Assembly: GCA_036971715.1 (NCBI GenBank)
Contig: JAVHJL010000001.1
Coordinates: forward strand, 3,038,001-3,102,000
Source of the DNA: Arthrobotrys musiformis
Taxonomy: Eukaryota > Ascomycota > Orbiliomycetes > Orbiliales > Orbiliaceae
Length of the DNA: 64,000 nt
Direction of reading: 5' to 3'
Shown: one piece after another, positions 48,540-59,583 of the stretch
How the letters are laid out: every line of letters starts with the position of its first letter
How positions within the stretch are numbered: the first letter of the stretch is position 1
Made by a program: the position numbers and the translations under genes
The notes under the pieces: model-generated
What the model was told of the DNA's origin: nothing
Database searches by the model: none
What the model saw: only the letters and a program-made list of their open reading frames with translations

Positions 48540-51087
48540 CTTGGATTTGGCTGGGCTATAGAAAATACTCTAAGGTCCAGGAAGTGTAAAGTTGGCCTTT
48601 TGATTTGGATTTTCTCCGAGGTTGTTAGGCTGTGATGATGGTTCTCTGATGACCCGGAATACAAGTATCAACCGACTCTACGGTAGGGCCGTATTCTTAT
48701 AAACACTTGCCGTGTTAGCTTAGATATTCTATATTGGTTCATGATGGGTTTTAAGGAACTGAGAACTATATGTTGAAGAGGTAGTTGGCCACGGAGAAAA
48801 TCTCCAGGTGCTATAGTCACAGCACCAGTAAAACACCGGGCAGACATTCTAGGAATCTGGAGACACTCTCCGTGGAGTGGGGTCCCTTCTTCTTTCCTCG
48901 GAAATTCTAATGTTGTTATGAAAAGGTTTTGCTGGGTGGGATGGCGCTACGGAGCCATATGCATACACCCATGCTATGGGGGATAAATCAATGTGCGCAA
49001 TGCATGCTTACCTACTATGTAGATGTATAGATGGGTATAGAGCCCACCAACTGAGATCTCAGAGGGGCATGCGTCTGCCCTAGGATAGATTGATAGTTTC
49101 GTCTGTTCCTTGCCGTAAGATAAACTCGACCTCAATACCGATGCAATGACTGAGGCGTGGAGCCTTTAAAGCGCTTTGCGGGTGCCTGCTTGTAGCTAAA
49201 GTGGGTCGGCCGAGCGATGGCAGCAAATACCAGGTTTCTCCTCGCTAACGAATCATATGGACACGCGAATCTGCCTTTAATTCCTGAGGCGAACGGCCCA
49301 AACTTGGAAGCCCCTTTGTCGGTGAACCAGAGATGTGGTGATATTGCATGCGCGGGCTGGAAAAAAGCATGTTTGGCAGGCGTGGCTCGCCCATAGTCCG
49401 GCACTTGGCAACCTTGCAGCTAGCGAACCGAGACTTGGGTTTGCAAGGTCTTATCTTTAGAATGCCCCCACGCCGACGCTGACTACCATTCTTGGTAGGG
49501 ATGTGTTGGGTTGTGTTTTGGTCCTTATCGGGACTCCAGATGTTGAGGGTCGCGATCTAGGCCTTAATTTTCCTGGCTAATTGGATATTGCAAGATGACG
49601 AAGCCCCTAGTTATGTTATAAGGTTTTGTCAACCGTTCGGGTCCCTGCTCTTATCGACGATATTCTTTTTGCGGTTCCGAGGCAGACATTTCCTCCAGCG
49701 TGGGCGTTGTTCTATCCTTGAGTATGATAAAACAGCGGGTCGACTGGAGTCCTCGTGGCCACTCGCAATGTCGGCAGCGGAATCTGAATCAGAGGATTGT
49801 ACGACGCTAAGTACCTCAGTAGGGATGTCCCCAGGAATAAGGCCGACAGAGTTGAGGTTGTACAAGCAACTGCGTGAGATTCAGGCCAAAGATGTGTCCG
49901 CCCCTTGGCGGCGGAGGCGTCTATCTGGAGTGGGCCCCTTCGCTTCGCTGCACTGACTGTGGTGAATCCTATCAAACACGGACATTTGCAACGTTGGAGC
50001 CATTACTGGGCCCAGGTGGAGTTCTCGGTGTTGAGAATGAGCCCTCTCGTCGTGTTACGTATAGATAAGGAAACTCCACAGCGGAGGGGCTTGCCACATG
50101 TGATTCGAAGAGTCTGCCTCTGCAATGGGCGAATTGGATCCGGGCTAATGGCCTTTGTGACTGCCTTCATAGATGCCCATGTAAAACTTCAGGCTATTCT
50201 CCAACAAGATCCATACTGGAGCGCTTCATCGAGTGGTACCACCTGAGAAGTCGACTTATAGTTAGTTAGTTCAGCATCAAATCCAAGACCCATGTTCCGA
50301 AGCGCGCTATGCGAAGGTACATACATGTAAATGAATATCAACTACACTTACTTACGAGGGATGGACAGAAATATTGGCACGAGCAGGCCTCCAGGTGAAT
50401 AAAAGTGTAGATGGTGATATGGGCCAGTCGTATGCCATTGTGTATGTGGCGTAGTCAAGATGCGATGCGCCGCAATACGACTCGATGTGTTGTGTAATGC
50501 GTTGTAGTGTTGCAATTGGGAATAACGCAACACAAAACTCATCGCGCGATTTCTTCTCTTTCGATTCCTTCTCTTTCCTTTTTGCACGGCAGTGAGAAAA
50601 GAAACACCACTGAAACCGCTCCTTTCATTTCATGATCTCAGCTTATCGTCGGCGATGACCTCCTCGCTCGTAACTGACAGGTATTGATTGGAGTCAAGAC
50701 TAACCTTAGCATTCTGATTCATGCATTGCATTCCAGAGCCAGTGCTGGATTCGCGATGCATGTCGTTTGACACTTGGCCAACTTTCCCCAGCAGGCTAGC
50801 GGCCTCAGGAGGGGCTAACCAGACAGGCCAAACCAAGCACTTCTTCGATTTGCTGCTAAGATATCGATAGCAGCCGGACCCTGCTCGCCCTTGCTCTCTT
50901 TTTCTGCTGAATCGCTTAGGTCCTCGGAGATGCTTTGACTGTTCATATTAGAAATCTATGGATTGGCCGGAGTCTGGTTTGCTCGCATGCACAATCTCGG
51001 TCGATAGCCTCTGGTCCTTATCCTTCCCTCCAGTTTACGGAATCTAATCGGACCCTGTCAGGCCTTGTTGCCTTTCTTATCAAAGTC
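48540..51087. other. 2.5-kb divergent intergenic region, nitrate transporter / NirA-like
   Basis: No gene supported. It contains several GATA-factor core sites: GATAA at 48982, 49119 and 50064, and TTATC at 49451, 49525, 49651 and 50643. These suit control by an AreA/NIT2-type nitrogen regulator. A single CCTCGGAG (reverse of CTCCGAGG) lies at 50922-50929, about 160 bp before the activator's ATG. Frames at 49588-50246 show no family features. Confidence 0.55.
48789..48875. promoter_or_regulatory. Paired NirA-type sites in nitrate transporter promoter
   Basis: CCACGGAG at 48789-48796 and CTCCGTGG at 48868-48875, the same motif in opposite orientation, 250 and 330 bp upstream of the transporter ATG. 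CTCCGHGG is the established NirA binding consensus in A. nidulans. Single copies also occur at about 18161 and 36092 in gene-free DNA, so only the pairing and position are telling. Confidence 0.65.
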
Positions 51088-54000
51088 ATGCCTCAGGCCC
51101 AGAAGCACTTCAAAGCTGAAGTGGAGGATCTGGACCTACCTGTCGATGAAGCTCTTCGGTCAACCTCAACCGCCGCTGGATCAACTGCTCCACCTACGTC
51201 GGGCTCGAACACTCCCCAGAAGAAGAAAGACGATGATCCCAATCGTAAACGCCGGAAAGTTGTAAGCAGTGCATGTTTAGCCTGCCGCAAGCGAAAGTCG
51301 AAGGTTTGTCGATATGTCTTCCGCCTCCCGCCCTCAGAGTGCCCTCAAGATGCATATGCCCGGAGGAAGTGGGAACAGATGGGTCGAACATGCGCAACAT
51401 AAAATATCAAGGATTGCTTTCGTTTAGCGAAAGTTTTATGATATTACATCGTTGTTCGACTTGTCATCTGAACCGCAGGTATTGGATTTTCGATGGCGGT
51501 GGCGGTGGGGATTAATTTGACCCATTTGCCAATCCCAATACCAGTAACGATGCTGAGATTCTTTTCTTTCGATGCTGTTATTGCAGTGCGATGGGAACCT
51601 ACCGGCTTGCGCAGCGTGCGCTTCGGTGTACCTCACCGAGTGCATATACGATCCCTCGTCGGACCATCGCCGAAAAGGTGTATACAAGAAGGATATCGAC
51701 AACCTCAAAACACGGAACTCGACATTACAAACCCTTATACAAGCGATTCTAAACTACCCCGAAGAAAAAGTTTTCCAATTGGTCTATGATATCCGAAATT
51801 GCGAGAGTTTAGACGACGTTGCCGCCAAAATTATGGCTCAGGCCAATGAAGAGAGTGGTGCTGAGGACGAATCGGATCTTGAGGAACGCACTGGGTGGGA
51901 TGATACGTTATCCGATGCGCCACCAAGCTTGGAGTCTGATATATCCGAAAAAATCGGGGCCTTGAGTATGAACTCCCACGGCCAGGTAAAGTTCATAGGA
52001 GCAACTTCAAGCCTAAGCTTGCTACCGATGGGGATGGCGAGTAGCGCAATGACTGGCGATGCAACAGCGCTGCCCGAAGACCCAGTGGCAAGCGACCAAG
52101 ACCCAATGACTTCGTGGACCGAAGTCACCAAAGACAGAGATCTGGTAATTCACCTCATGAACATGTATTTCACATGGCATTATCCGTATTTCACGACGTT
52201 GTCCAAACGGCTTTTTTTCCGGGATTTCCTAAAAGGAAACCCAGGGAGAAATTCTCCGGAGAGCAAAACCTCTCATTGTACTCCTTTGCTTGTTAATGCG
52301 ATGCTTGCCCTTGGCTGCCATTTCACTACTGTGCCGGGGTCTCGAAGGAGCCCTTCCAAATCAGAGACTGCTGGCGATCACTTTTTCCAAGAGGCGAAAA
52401 GACTGATAATGGAAAATGATGAACATGAGCACCCCAGACTCACCACTACACAAGCTCTCGCTCTTATGTCTGTAAGAGAAGCCGGGTGTGGCCGTGAGGC
52501 TCGGGGTTGGGTGTACAGGTAAAATAGTCTGCCCCGAACCAATAGCCTGAGGCTCGCTGACAATCTTGAAGTGGGATGAGTTTCCGTATGGCGTGCGACC
52601 TAGGGTTACAATGGAGTCCTGATGGTTTGCCAGGTATGAGTGATGAGGAAATCGACGCAAGGAAAATAACCTTCTGGGGCTGTTTCCTCTTCGATAAGTA
52701 TGATTTATATCACATCCCAACTGGACAACAAGATTCGTTAGTACTGACATTCCACTAGATGCTGGAGCAATTACACTGGGAGGTTGCCACAACTGCCGAG
52801 CTCATCAACAACGACACCAAAATATGATGTCTTTCCCGACGAAGACTCGGAGATATGGACGCCATATACTGATTGTGGGCTCACACCTGAATTGTCCCAA
52901 CCGGGAAGAACAAGGGCGGTGAATTCTTACCTTATTGGGTTATGTGAAATCAGTAACGACATTTTGTTGGGCTTCTACCAGCCAGTTAGGGGTGGCACAA
53001 CGAAGGAGTCGAAGCTCGGAAAAGGGAGAGGCGGGAAAGATGCTGAGATGAAAAAGCTACTGGAGCTGTACAACCGCCTCGAAGAATGGAACCAGAAGCT
53101 GCCTGCCGAAATGGTGGCAAAGGAAGGCGCTTTGATGAGCGTCCTGTTGATGCAGTAAGTTGAGGGTAATATGCCCCGGAGCTTTCTATACCGGACGCTG
53201 ACATCAACCCTAGCATGTTTGGCCAGGTCCTTTACCTGCTGCTTTTTAGGCCGTTCCTCAAAATGAATCCAGGGTCTGCATCATTCCCCGCAAATCTATC
53301 GCCAAAGAGAATATGCATCAATGCGTCAACTTCAATATCCAAACTGCTGCGCCTCTACAAGCGGACATATGGCTTGAAGCAAATTTGCAACATCGCAGTT
53401 TATATCGCCTTATCTGCCTGCACGATCCACCTAATGAATATGCCAACCAAAACGGCAAAGAGAGATATCGTCCAGGGTGTGAAGTGCCTTGAGGAGATTG
53501 CGGAGTATTGGTTGTGTGCTAAGAGGGCGCTGATTATCATCAAGGTTATCTCGACGAAGTATGGAATAGAGTTGCCTCAGGAAGCAGAAGTCGTCTTTTC
53601 TCGGATAGATACGACAGGCGAGATGTTTGGATTTTCGGTCAAGGATTTGTTCGGAACTACACAGAAATCCGAGTCCCCACCCTCGCAAACAAAACGACCT
53701 CCTTCCACCCGACCACCACCGGGAGCCCCACTAGGCCCCACCACGGTTGTCATGCAGCTCACACCGAATGCCAAGCCATTGACAACACTCCCCGGTGTAG
53801 AGTATGGGAGTCCTTATGTGAGCTCAGGTGGATCAATCATCGCCTCACCGCCTCAGATGGTAGGGCAACCCGCCACTTCGACGGCCCCGACCATCCCTAC
53901 ATCTAGTCTCTTTACCCCTTACTTCGACCCGGGAGCTAGCCCTGCTAGCTCGTACGGTAGAGCTCCCGCCAGCACAGGCTCCCCTCCTCAGCCAGCAACT

Positions 54001-54315
54001 ACGGCACCCGCAGTAGCCATCGCTGCCAACAATGCCAATAGTCCCAGCATGTATTCAGGATACGGGCAACTTGAGGATCAATCGCAGGACTGGTGGCTTC
54101 GAGACCAGGCCGAACTTGCCCAGGATTTTGGAACCTGGGATTTTTCGTCTCATGGTACGATTAGTCCGGAACCCTTCGAGACACAGTACTCACCACCTCC
54201 ACCCATGCCAGTGAACATGCAACCGTATGTGCAGCGAATTCAGACGACAGAGCCGCAGCAACAGCCAAATTTTCCAGCAGCGAATAATTACGACCCGAAT
54301 ATGTATTGGCCTTAG
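51088..54315 (+). CDS. NirA/NIT4-like Zn2Cys6 transcription activator of nitrate assimilation
   Basis: Exons 51088-51303, 51587-52518, 52572-52697, 52759-53154, 53214-54315; 923 aa. The zinc cluster is C-x2-C-x6-C-x6-C-x2-C-x7-C (Cys63, 66, 73, 80, 83, 91), in SACLACRKRKSK / CDGNLPACAACASVYLTEC, split by intron 1 between Lys72 and Cys73. It is followed by SDHRRKGVYKKDIDNLKTRN, a linker and coiled coil typical of the NirA/NIT4 group. The fungal-specific domain includes FTWHYPYFTTLSKRLFFRDF, MSFRMACDLGLQWSPDG and FDKCWSNYTGRLPQLP. The C-terminus is Pro/Ser/Gln-rich with an acidic DQSQDWWLRDQAELAQDFG segment, a likely activation region. An in-frame ATG at 50935 would add 51 residues; the later one was chosen. 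Assignment rests on family recall plus the neighbouring nitrate transporter; a paralogue with another role is possible. Confidence 0.87.
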
Positions 54316-55834
54316 AAGTTTGTCTCCTTTCTCTCAACTAATGTCTAGTCGGGGTTTTGAAAAGGACTCGAGTATGTGTGTGTGGGCTGTCCCGGTGTTG
54401 TGGCGTTTAAGGATTCCTGGTATCGCAAAGTTTATTGAGCGAGTCTTATCATTCCAGTGGCGTGTGAGTAGATTGATATATTCGAAATATATATATACTC
54501 CAACGTTCAACTTGCTGTGTCGAAGTGATTGGGCAGCGCTGATTACATAAGGCATACCCATGCTTGGCAAGCCAATGCAGGTAATAAAGCCGCAAGCCAC
54601 TATTTCATGGGATTGCCTGTGTCTTGGTTTGTGCCGAGTAGCTTTGCATAATTAAGGAACGTGATTGCAGAAGCGAGTTCTCTCTCCTTTTGTGAACGTC
54701 ATCGTTCTTGGATCGTAGGCTCAGGTTGAAGGCGTATGCATTTCCCGCCAAGTGTCGATATCGTAATTTTTCATGTCGATGTGGTGATTCGTTCAGGGCC
54801 GGGGTATTTCAGGCCTCGACTGTGACAAGAGGTAGAGAAACTATCAGATGAACTGATTTTTGATGACAGGTCGTTGGCTGCAAAATTTAAAAAAAGATAT
54901 ACATTTTAAGCTATGCGGGGCAGTATTGAGATCTTATAGTATTTTATATGTACACTAGTATCAGGGCCTAGACAGACAGACATGAGGAAAGATCGCGCCT
55001 TCGAAAGCGTGAAAATCCCAAAAAAGGGTGTTCTTTCATATATTTTTCTTCATCCGCGGAAAAAGCGAGCGTCAACAGTTGCAGGTACCACAACGAAAAT
55101 TCCAGGACGAAAAATAAAAAAAGACCGCAGAGGATCGATTCCGTTTTATTTTTAATAATTTATAGGTAAACTGTTAAGTAATATTCCGGTACCACACTGC
55201 CGTTTTGAGAGTTTCTGTGTGTCACAGAAAAAGCAGAGAACCACAAACACAACAAGGGCAGCCTCCTTGGCCTCTTCTGACGACAATGCAATGCAAAACG
55301 TCAACGCTGGGTGGTTAATTTAACGGTCGGAACGTGCCAGCTGCAGCAGAGATGCGAGATCCGGACGGTGCTGAAGTCAACGTTGACGTCGATCGAAGGG
55401 CATCTCCGAGGCGATAAATTAAAGTCCGCGATTTGGCTGGAATATTAATCCACCCACAAGACCCACCGAGGTACCTATTACTTACTTACTTACTTCAGGA
55501 GCATGCATTGCAATTTGTGTTATTTTTGTGGTTGTAGTCTACGTATACGTACGACCGACCAAGTATGGACTTGGTTAGCCTCGAGCCTGGCCGAGTAGTA
55601 TACCTACTTCAGAAGTGTGTACATGTGTATTATGTATACATGTCCCCAAGGCCCAAGCTAAGCGTCTCCACATCCACATTCGTCCCGTAGAGGGGAATTA
55701 GGTAACCATATGTGATGACTGAATTCCAAGTGCACCCGAATTGTCGGATAGAGATATATATGCATGCCCTATAGATGGCTATGGTAATGCTTTACAATAC
55801 ATTATATAATATACACAGCTACGGCTTGTAGCGA
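54316..55834. other. Intergenic between convergent genes
   Basis: 3' flanks of the NirA-like gene (+) and ROK1 (-). Contains four tandem TTAC units near 55480-55495. No gene or RNA seen. Confidence 0.55.
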
Positions 55835-58078
55835 TTATGCGAAACCCTCCCATTCGCTCCCGCTCTCACCATCGTCTTCATCATCGTTTTGATCCCTTCT
55901 CACCATTCTGCTCTTGCTCACGTCGACCGCCGCCTTCCTTCTCATCTCAATCTTTCGATCGTACCCACTCTTCGTACTAATCCTGCTCTTTTTGTTATCC
56001 GCAGCCCCGGCTCCAGCTCTCCTCTCCTTGACACCCTTCTTCTTCAATTCCTTCTTCTCCTCCTTGGTAGTCTTCGGCAGACTAGTTAACATCCACTTCT
56101 GCAAACCCTCTGCCCCTCCGCTCTTCTCCATGACACCCACGATACCCCTCACATACTTGACATCTTCTTCGGTATAATATGTGATTGCCATACCGCCTTC
56201 CCTGCCAGCTCTGCCCGTTCTACCAACACGGTGGATATAACTGGCTACGCTGGTAGGAATATCATAATTGATCACAAGATTCACGCCCCTGAAATCCACG
56301 CCACGTGATAAAAGGTCCGTTGTGATCAGCACCCATATCTCGCCCGCTCTGAAGGAATCCATGACCTTCGATCTAGCCGTCTCCGATAGATTTGAATGTA
56401 ACACTGCTATTCGATTCGGAGCCGGCAAATCGTACATTATCTCGGCATGTAGAGCCTGCGCACGAGGAATTGTTTGTAGAAATATCAGGCATGGCGTTTT
56501 GAGAGATGAAGTGAACAGTTGGCGAAGGGCGGTGAGTTTCCCTCGCTCCGAGGCGGTATAGGTTATTGTTTGGCGAATGGTGGGTAAAGAGCTGTCCTTT
56601 ATTCCGGCGATTAACCTAACGAGTTTTCGTGTTTTATGGCCGCTAAGGACGGATGGGTGGGAGGATATCAGTTTTGTGGCAAGTGTTTCGGAACTAGAAG
56701 GCATTGTCGCCGACCAAAATGAGAATGATAGGGATGGAGAGGTCAGGTGGGAGACTATTGAGGTTGTTTGGGATAGGAAGAGGTCGTCAAGGAGAACATC
56801 AGCTTCATCGAAGATGATACGAGATACTTTGGAAATTGGGAAGAGGTCCGGGCAGAGTTGGATAGCGTGAAGAAGTAGGAGAGGTGTAGCCACCATGATC
56901 TCCGATTTCACAGCGATTCCTTTTTTGGACCGAGAAACAGCCCCATTGGTTGCTTCTTCTTCGCTATCCTCTTCGCCACTAGATTCGCTGTCTTCTTCCT
57001 CGCTATCGTCGTCGTCGTGGTCTTCGTTCTTAGAGTCTCCCCCCCTCCGTCGCTCTTTGGGTATCAGAGTCTTTTTCATGCCAACGACCTTGATGCCAGT
57101 CCCCAAAAGCAATTTCCTGAACTCGTTGACAATTTGGTCCGCTAGCTCTCTTGTGGGCGAGAGAACTATCACCCGGATACCCTTCTCATAGCCCTCGCCT
57201 TCTTCGTGTTTCGTACGGATAAGATGGTCGATAGCTGGGATCGCGTATGCCAAAGTTTTTCCAGATCCCGTCGGCGCAATGGTCATCAAGTCAACGTCGC
57301 ATTCCTCCAGACCAGGCACCAAATGACGGGTTCCATCGAGCAAGAGAGGCAAACTTCCCATCTGTACCTCCGTAGGAGCGGTAAACCTTTGTACCATAAC
57401 ATTATCATACAGCCGCTTCGATATATTATAGCTTGTACGTAGTTCCTCGAATGTTTGTATCGGAGTAGGGAAGATCTGATCCAGCTTCGTGGAAGTTGAA
57501 GGCTTCGGGGTCGCAGCTTCTCCGTCGCCATCTCCCTTCTCTTTTGCTTTCTCTTTGCTCTCCTTCTTCTTCTTGTCCTTTTTTGTCTTCGCTTTTTTTG
57601 AAACAACTTTGTCCTCCTGCTCTTTGTCCTCCTCTTCTATTTGTGCTGCCTTTAGAAGCTCTTGACGGGACCCGAGGGTTGCAAGAATCGTGTACTTCAG
57701 CTTGTGCTGTTTCAACAAAGACCTAGCATCCACCGGGTCTAGTGTAGCTGAGCCATTGGAAGCCGATACCTCCGTGTCGGTCTTCTCCACTTCGTCACGC
57801 TTTCGTTTCTTGCTCTTTTTCTTTTCCTCTTTGCCGTTCCTTGCAGCCTGTGGTTCGTCGGCCACCGGTGGAGGCGCGGTGACTAGAGTGATCGGGCTTT
57901 GCGACGTCGCATTGGCAGCATTTGCAGCCGCTCTTCGTTTCTGTTCTCTCCTTCGAGCGGCAGTTGACAATTTAACTTCGGCGACAGGGGCCGGTGCAGC
58001 TGGCTGCTTTGGCTTTGAAGGCGCCGTGGCCTTCGAGACCGACGTTGATCTTGCGAGAAGACGTAGGATGTCGGACAT
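55835..58078 (-). CDS. ROK1: ATP-dependent RNA helicase ROK1 (DDX52 family)
   Basis: Single exon, 747 aa, DEAD-box helicase needed for 40S ribosome assembly (18S rRNA processing) in the nucleolus. Motifs in order: Q motif FTAPTEVQMGS (232 on), Walker A APTGSGKT (268-275), PTRELA (308-313), DEAD (424-427), SAT (456-458), then ITTDLLSRGVDF and HRVGRTGRAGR. The N-terminus MSDILRLLARSTSV resembles other ROK1 proteins. It is followed by Lys/Glu-rich stretches with nuclear-type signals (KKKSKKRKRDE). An acidic insert (DHDDDDSEEEDSESSGEEDS, about 353-372) interrupts the first RecA domain between PTRELA and DEAD, where ROK1 proteins normally show a variable insert. The C-terminus is basic then acidic, ending EWEGFA. 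The gene is divergent from ATP synthase g, with 630 bp between start codons. Confidence 0.95.
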   Translation of the reverse strand: MSDILRLLARSTSVSKATAPSKPKQPAAPAPVAEVKLSTAARRREQKRRAAANAANATSQSPITLVTAPPPVADEPQAARNGKEEKKKSKKRKRDEVEKTDTEVSASNGSATLDPVDARSLLKQHKLKYTILATLGSRQELLKAAQIEEEDKEQEDKVVSKKAKTKKDKKKKESKEKAKEKGDGDGEAATPKPSTSTKLDQIFPTPIQTFEELRTSYNISKRLYDNVMVQRFTAPTEVQMGSLPLLLDGTRHLVPGLEECDVDLMTIAPTGSGKTLAYAIPAIDHLIRTKHEEGEGYEKGIRVIVLSPTRELADQIVNEFRKLLLGTGIKVVGMKKTLIPKERRRGGDSKNEDHDDDDSEEEDSESSGEEDSEEEATNGAVSRSKKGIAVKSEIMVATPLLLLHAIQLCPDLFPISKVSRIIFDEADVLLDDLFLSQTTSIVSHLTSPSLSFSFWSATMPSSSETLATKLISSHPSVLSGHKTRKLVRLIAGIKDSSLPTIRQTITYTASERGKLTALRQLFTSSLKTPCLIFLQTIPRAQALHAEIMYDLPAPNRIAVLHSNLSETARSKVMDSFRAGEIWVLITTDLLSRGVDFRGVNLVINYDIPTSVASYIHRVGRTGRAGREGGMAITYYTEEDVKYVRGIVGVMEKSGGAEGLQKWMLTSLPKTTKEEKKELKKKGVKERRAGAGAADNKKSRISTKSGYDRKIEMRRKAAVDVSKSRMVRRDQNDDEDDGESGSEWEGFA

Positions 58079-58708
58079 GGCTATTTGTATTATATTTGTA
58101 GGTTAGAATAGGCCTCTTTTCGGGCACTCTACAGTGCCATGTTGGTATCAGGCCGGTGTATACCCGGTGCTTTAGGGGCTGGTAATAGTAGTGGCGGTAG
58201 CAGCCGTGATGGTGATATCTGGCGGTGGTGGAGTTTTCCTCCAACTTTTTTTTTCTGGTATCAATTTAGCGTCGCGGAGCATCGCAGCGCCACAGTTCGT
58301 GTTGGTCCACCAATTCTGTGGCGTCCCGAGGCTTATACACTTATATAATTATACACAGTAACCCTCTCTCAGATAGAAGAACCTCGGTCAGTGCCTGGCA
58401 ATCAGCTAGTCGTATTAATTATTCCGGGCTTCAATCCTCCCCCGTCCCCAGCCGATAGCATCGTATTCACGGGCTCGAGAGCTGTGGTGCTGACGTTATC
58501 TGTAAATATAAATTCACGCACCAGCCACAGTTTCTGGCGAGCTTTTGAAATTTTTTTCGCCAAAAGTTCGGAAAGCGTTCGGCAGAAAGGAGAGTCCTCG
58601 AATTCACGAACTTGGAACATTCCAACCCTCCAAAACACTCAATTGACCTCCTCTCCTCTCCTCGAACCCCCCCATCGACGACCTCCATCGACGGCTTCAT
58701 CTCCCACA
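58079..58708. promoter_or_regulatory. Divergent promoter region, ROK1 / ATP synthase g
   Basis: 630 bp between divergent ATGs. The part next to ATP synthase g is pyrimidine-rich (CTCCTCTCCTCTCC, 58650 on), as is common just upstream of highly expressed fungal genes. No gene seen; the plus-strand frame starting at 58391 merely runs into the real start at 58709. Confidence 0.5.
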
Positions 58709-59583
58709 ATGTCGTCCCTCACTCTCCGACCTATTGCCAGGCGGCACCACCAGATCATTCGTTCCGCTTTCCGACGATACGCCACTGAGTCTGCCGCCAA
58801 ATCCACAGCAGAATCGGCCTCGTCGGCTGCTTCCAAGGCCCAGGAGACAGCCTCCAATGTCGCCGCAAAGGCCCAGGAAATCTTCAACAAGGGAGTTGCC
58901 GCTGCCGGTCCAATGGCTGCTAAGCTGGGCGAGAGCATCAACAGTGCACCAGCCAGCAGCAACAAGATCGTAGGCGCCGTTCAAGGTATGTCTTTCGAAC
59001 TGATAAGCCAATTATCACATTATCTCAAGTCCCTGCGGACCAAATGGCTGATATATGTGATTTTATAGGTGTGATCCCTCATGTAGTCTACTACTCTAAG
59101 GTTGCCGCCGAACTGGCGAAGCATGTTTACCGCGGACAACAGATGAGCCCTCCGTAAGTACTATCTCCAAAACACCGCTTTTATGCCTCACGATAAGAGA
59201 GAAAAGTAAAAAAAGTAAAAACAAAAGACCACAAACCAAGGGGATCTATCCAGGAGTACAAACATAAATTTTGCTAATACATATATCTATATTGGATTGG
59301 GACAAATAGATCGTTACAAACTTTCCAAACTTTCTACCGTCCATACGTCGGACCCCTCCTCAACCCATCTTCATGGTGGGGTCACATCAAGTCCATCCGC
59401 CCAAGGATAGCCGCACTCCCAGACCCGGAAACAGCCTACCGAAGTGTCCAGGCTACTTCAAGGAAAGAGTTGGCTGGATATGCAGTCCTTGCTGCCGAAT
59501 GTCTTGGATTCTTCACCGTCGGCACGATGATTGGCAGGAGAAAGATCGTGGGGTACCGTGGTGGGGTTAAGGAGCACCATTAG
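58709..59583 (+). CDS. ATP20: Mitochondrial F1Fo-ATP synthase subunit g
   Basis: Exons 58709-58985, 59069-59153, 59310-59583; 211 aa. Subunit g lies in the inner membrane at the dimer interface of ATP synthase and helps form dimers and cristae. The N-terminus MSSLTLRPIARRHHQIIRSA is Arg-rich with no acidic residue: a presequence. An Ala/Ser-rich segment (about 30-90) precedes the conserved part: VIPHVVYYSKVAAELAKHVY, QTFQTFYRPYVGPLL, and a C-terminal membrane helix YAVLAAECLGFFTVGTMIGR containing the GxxxG-like GFFTVG stretch used for dimer contact. Yeast Atp20 is only 115 aa; filamentous forms are longer because of the Ala-rich part. The short second and third introns (83 and 156 bp) are supported by phase. 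Confidence 0.95.
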
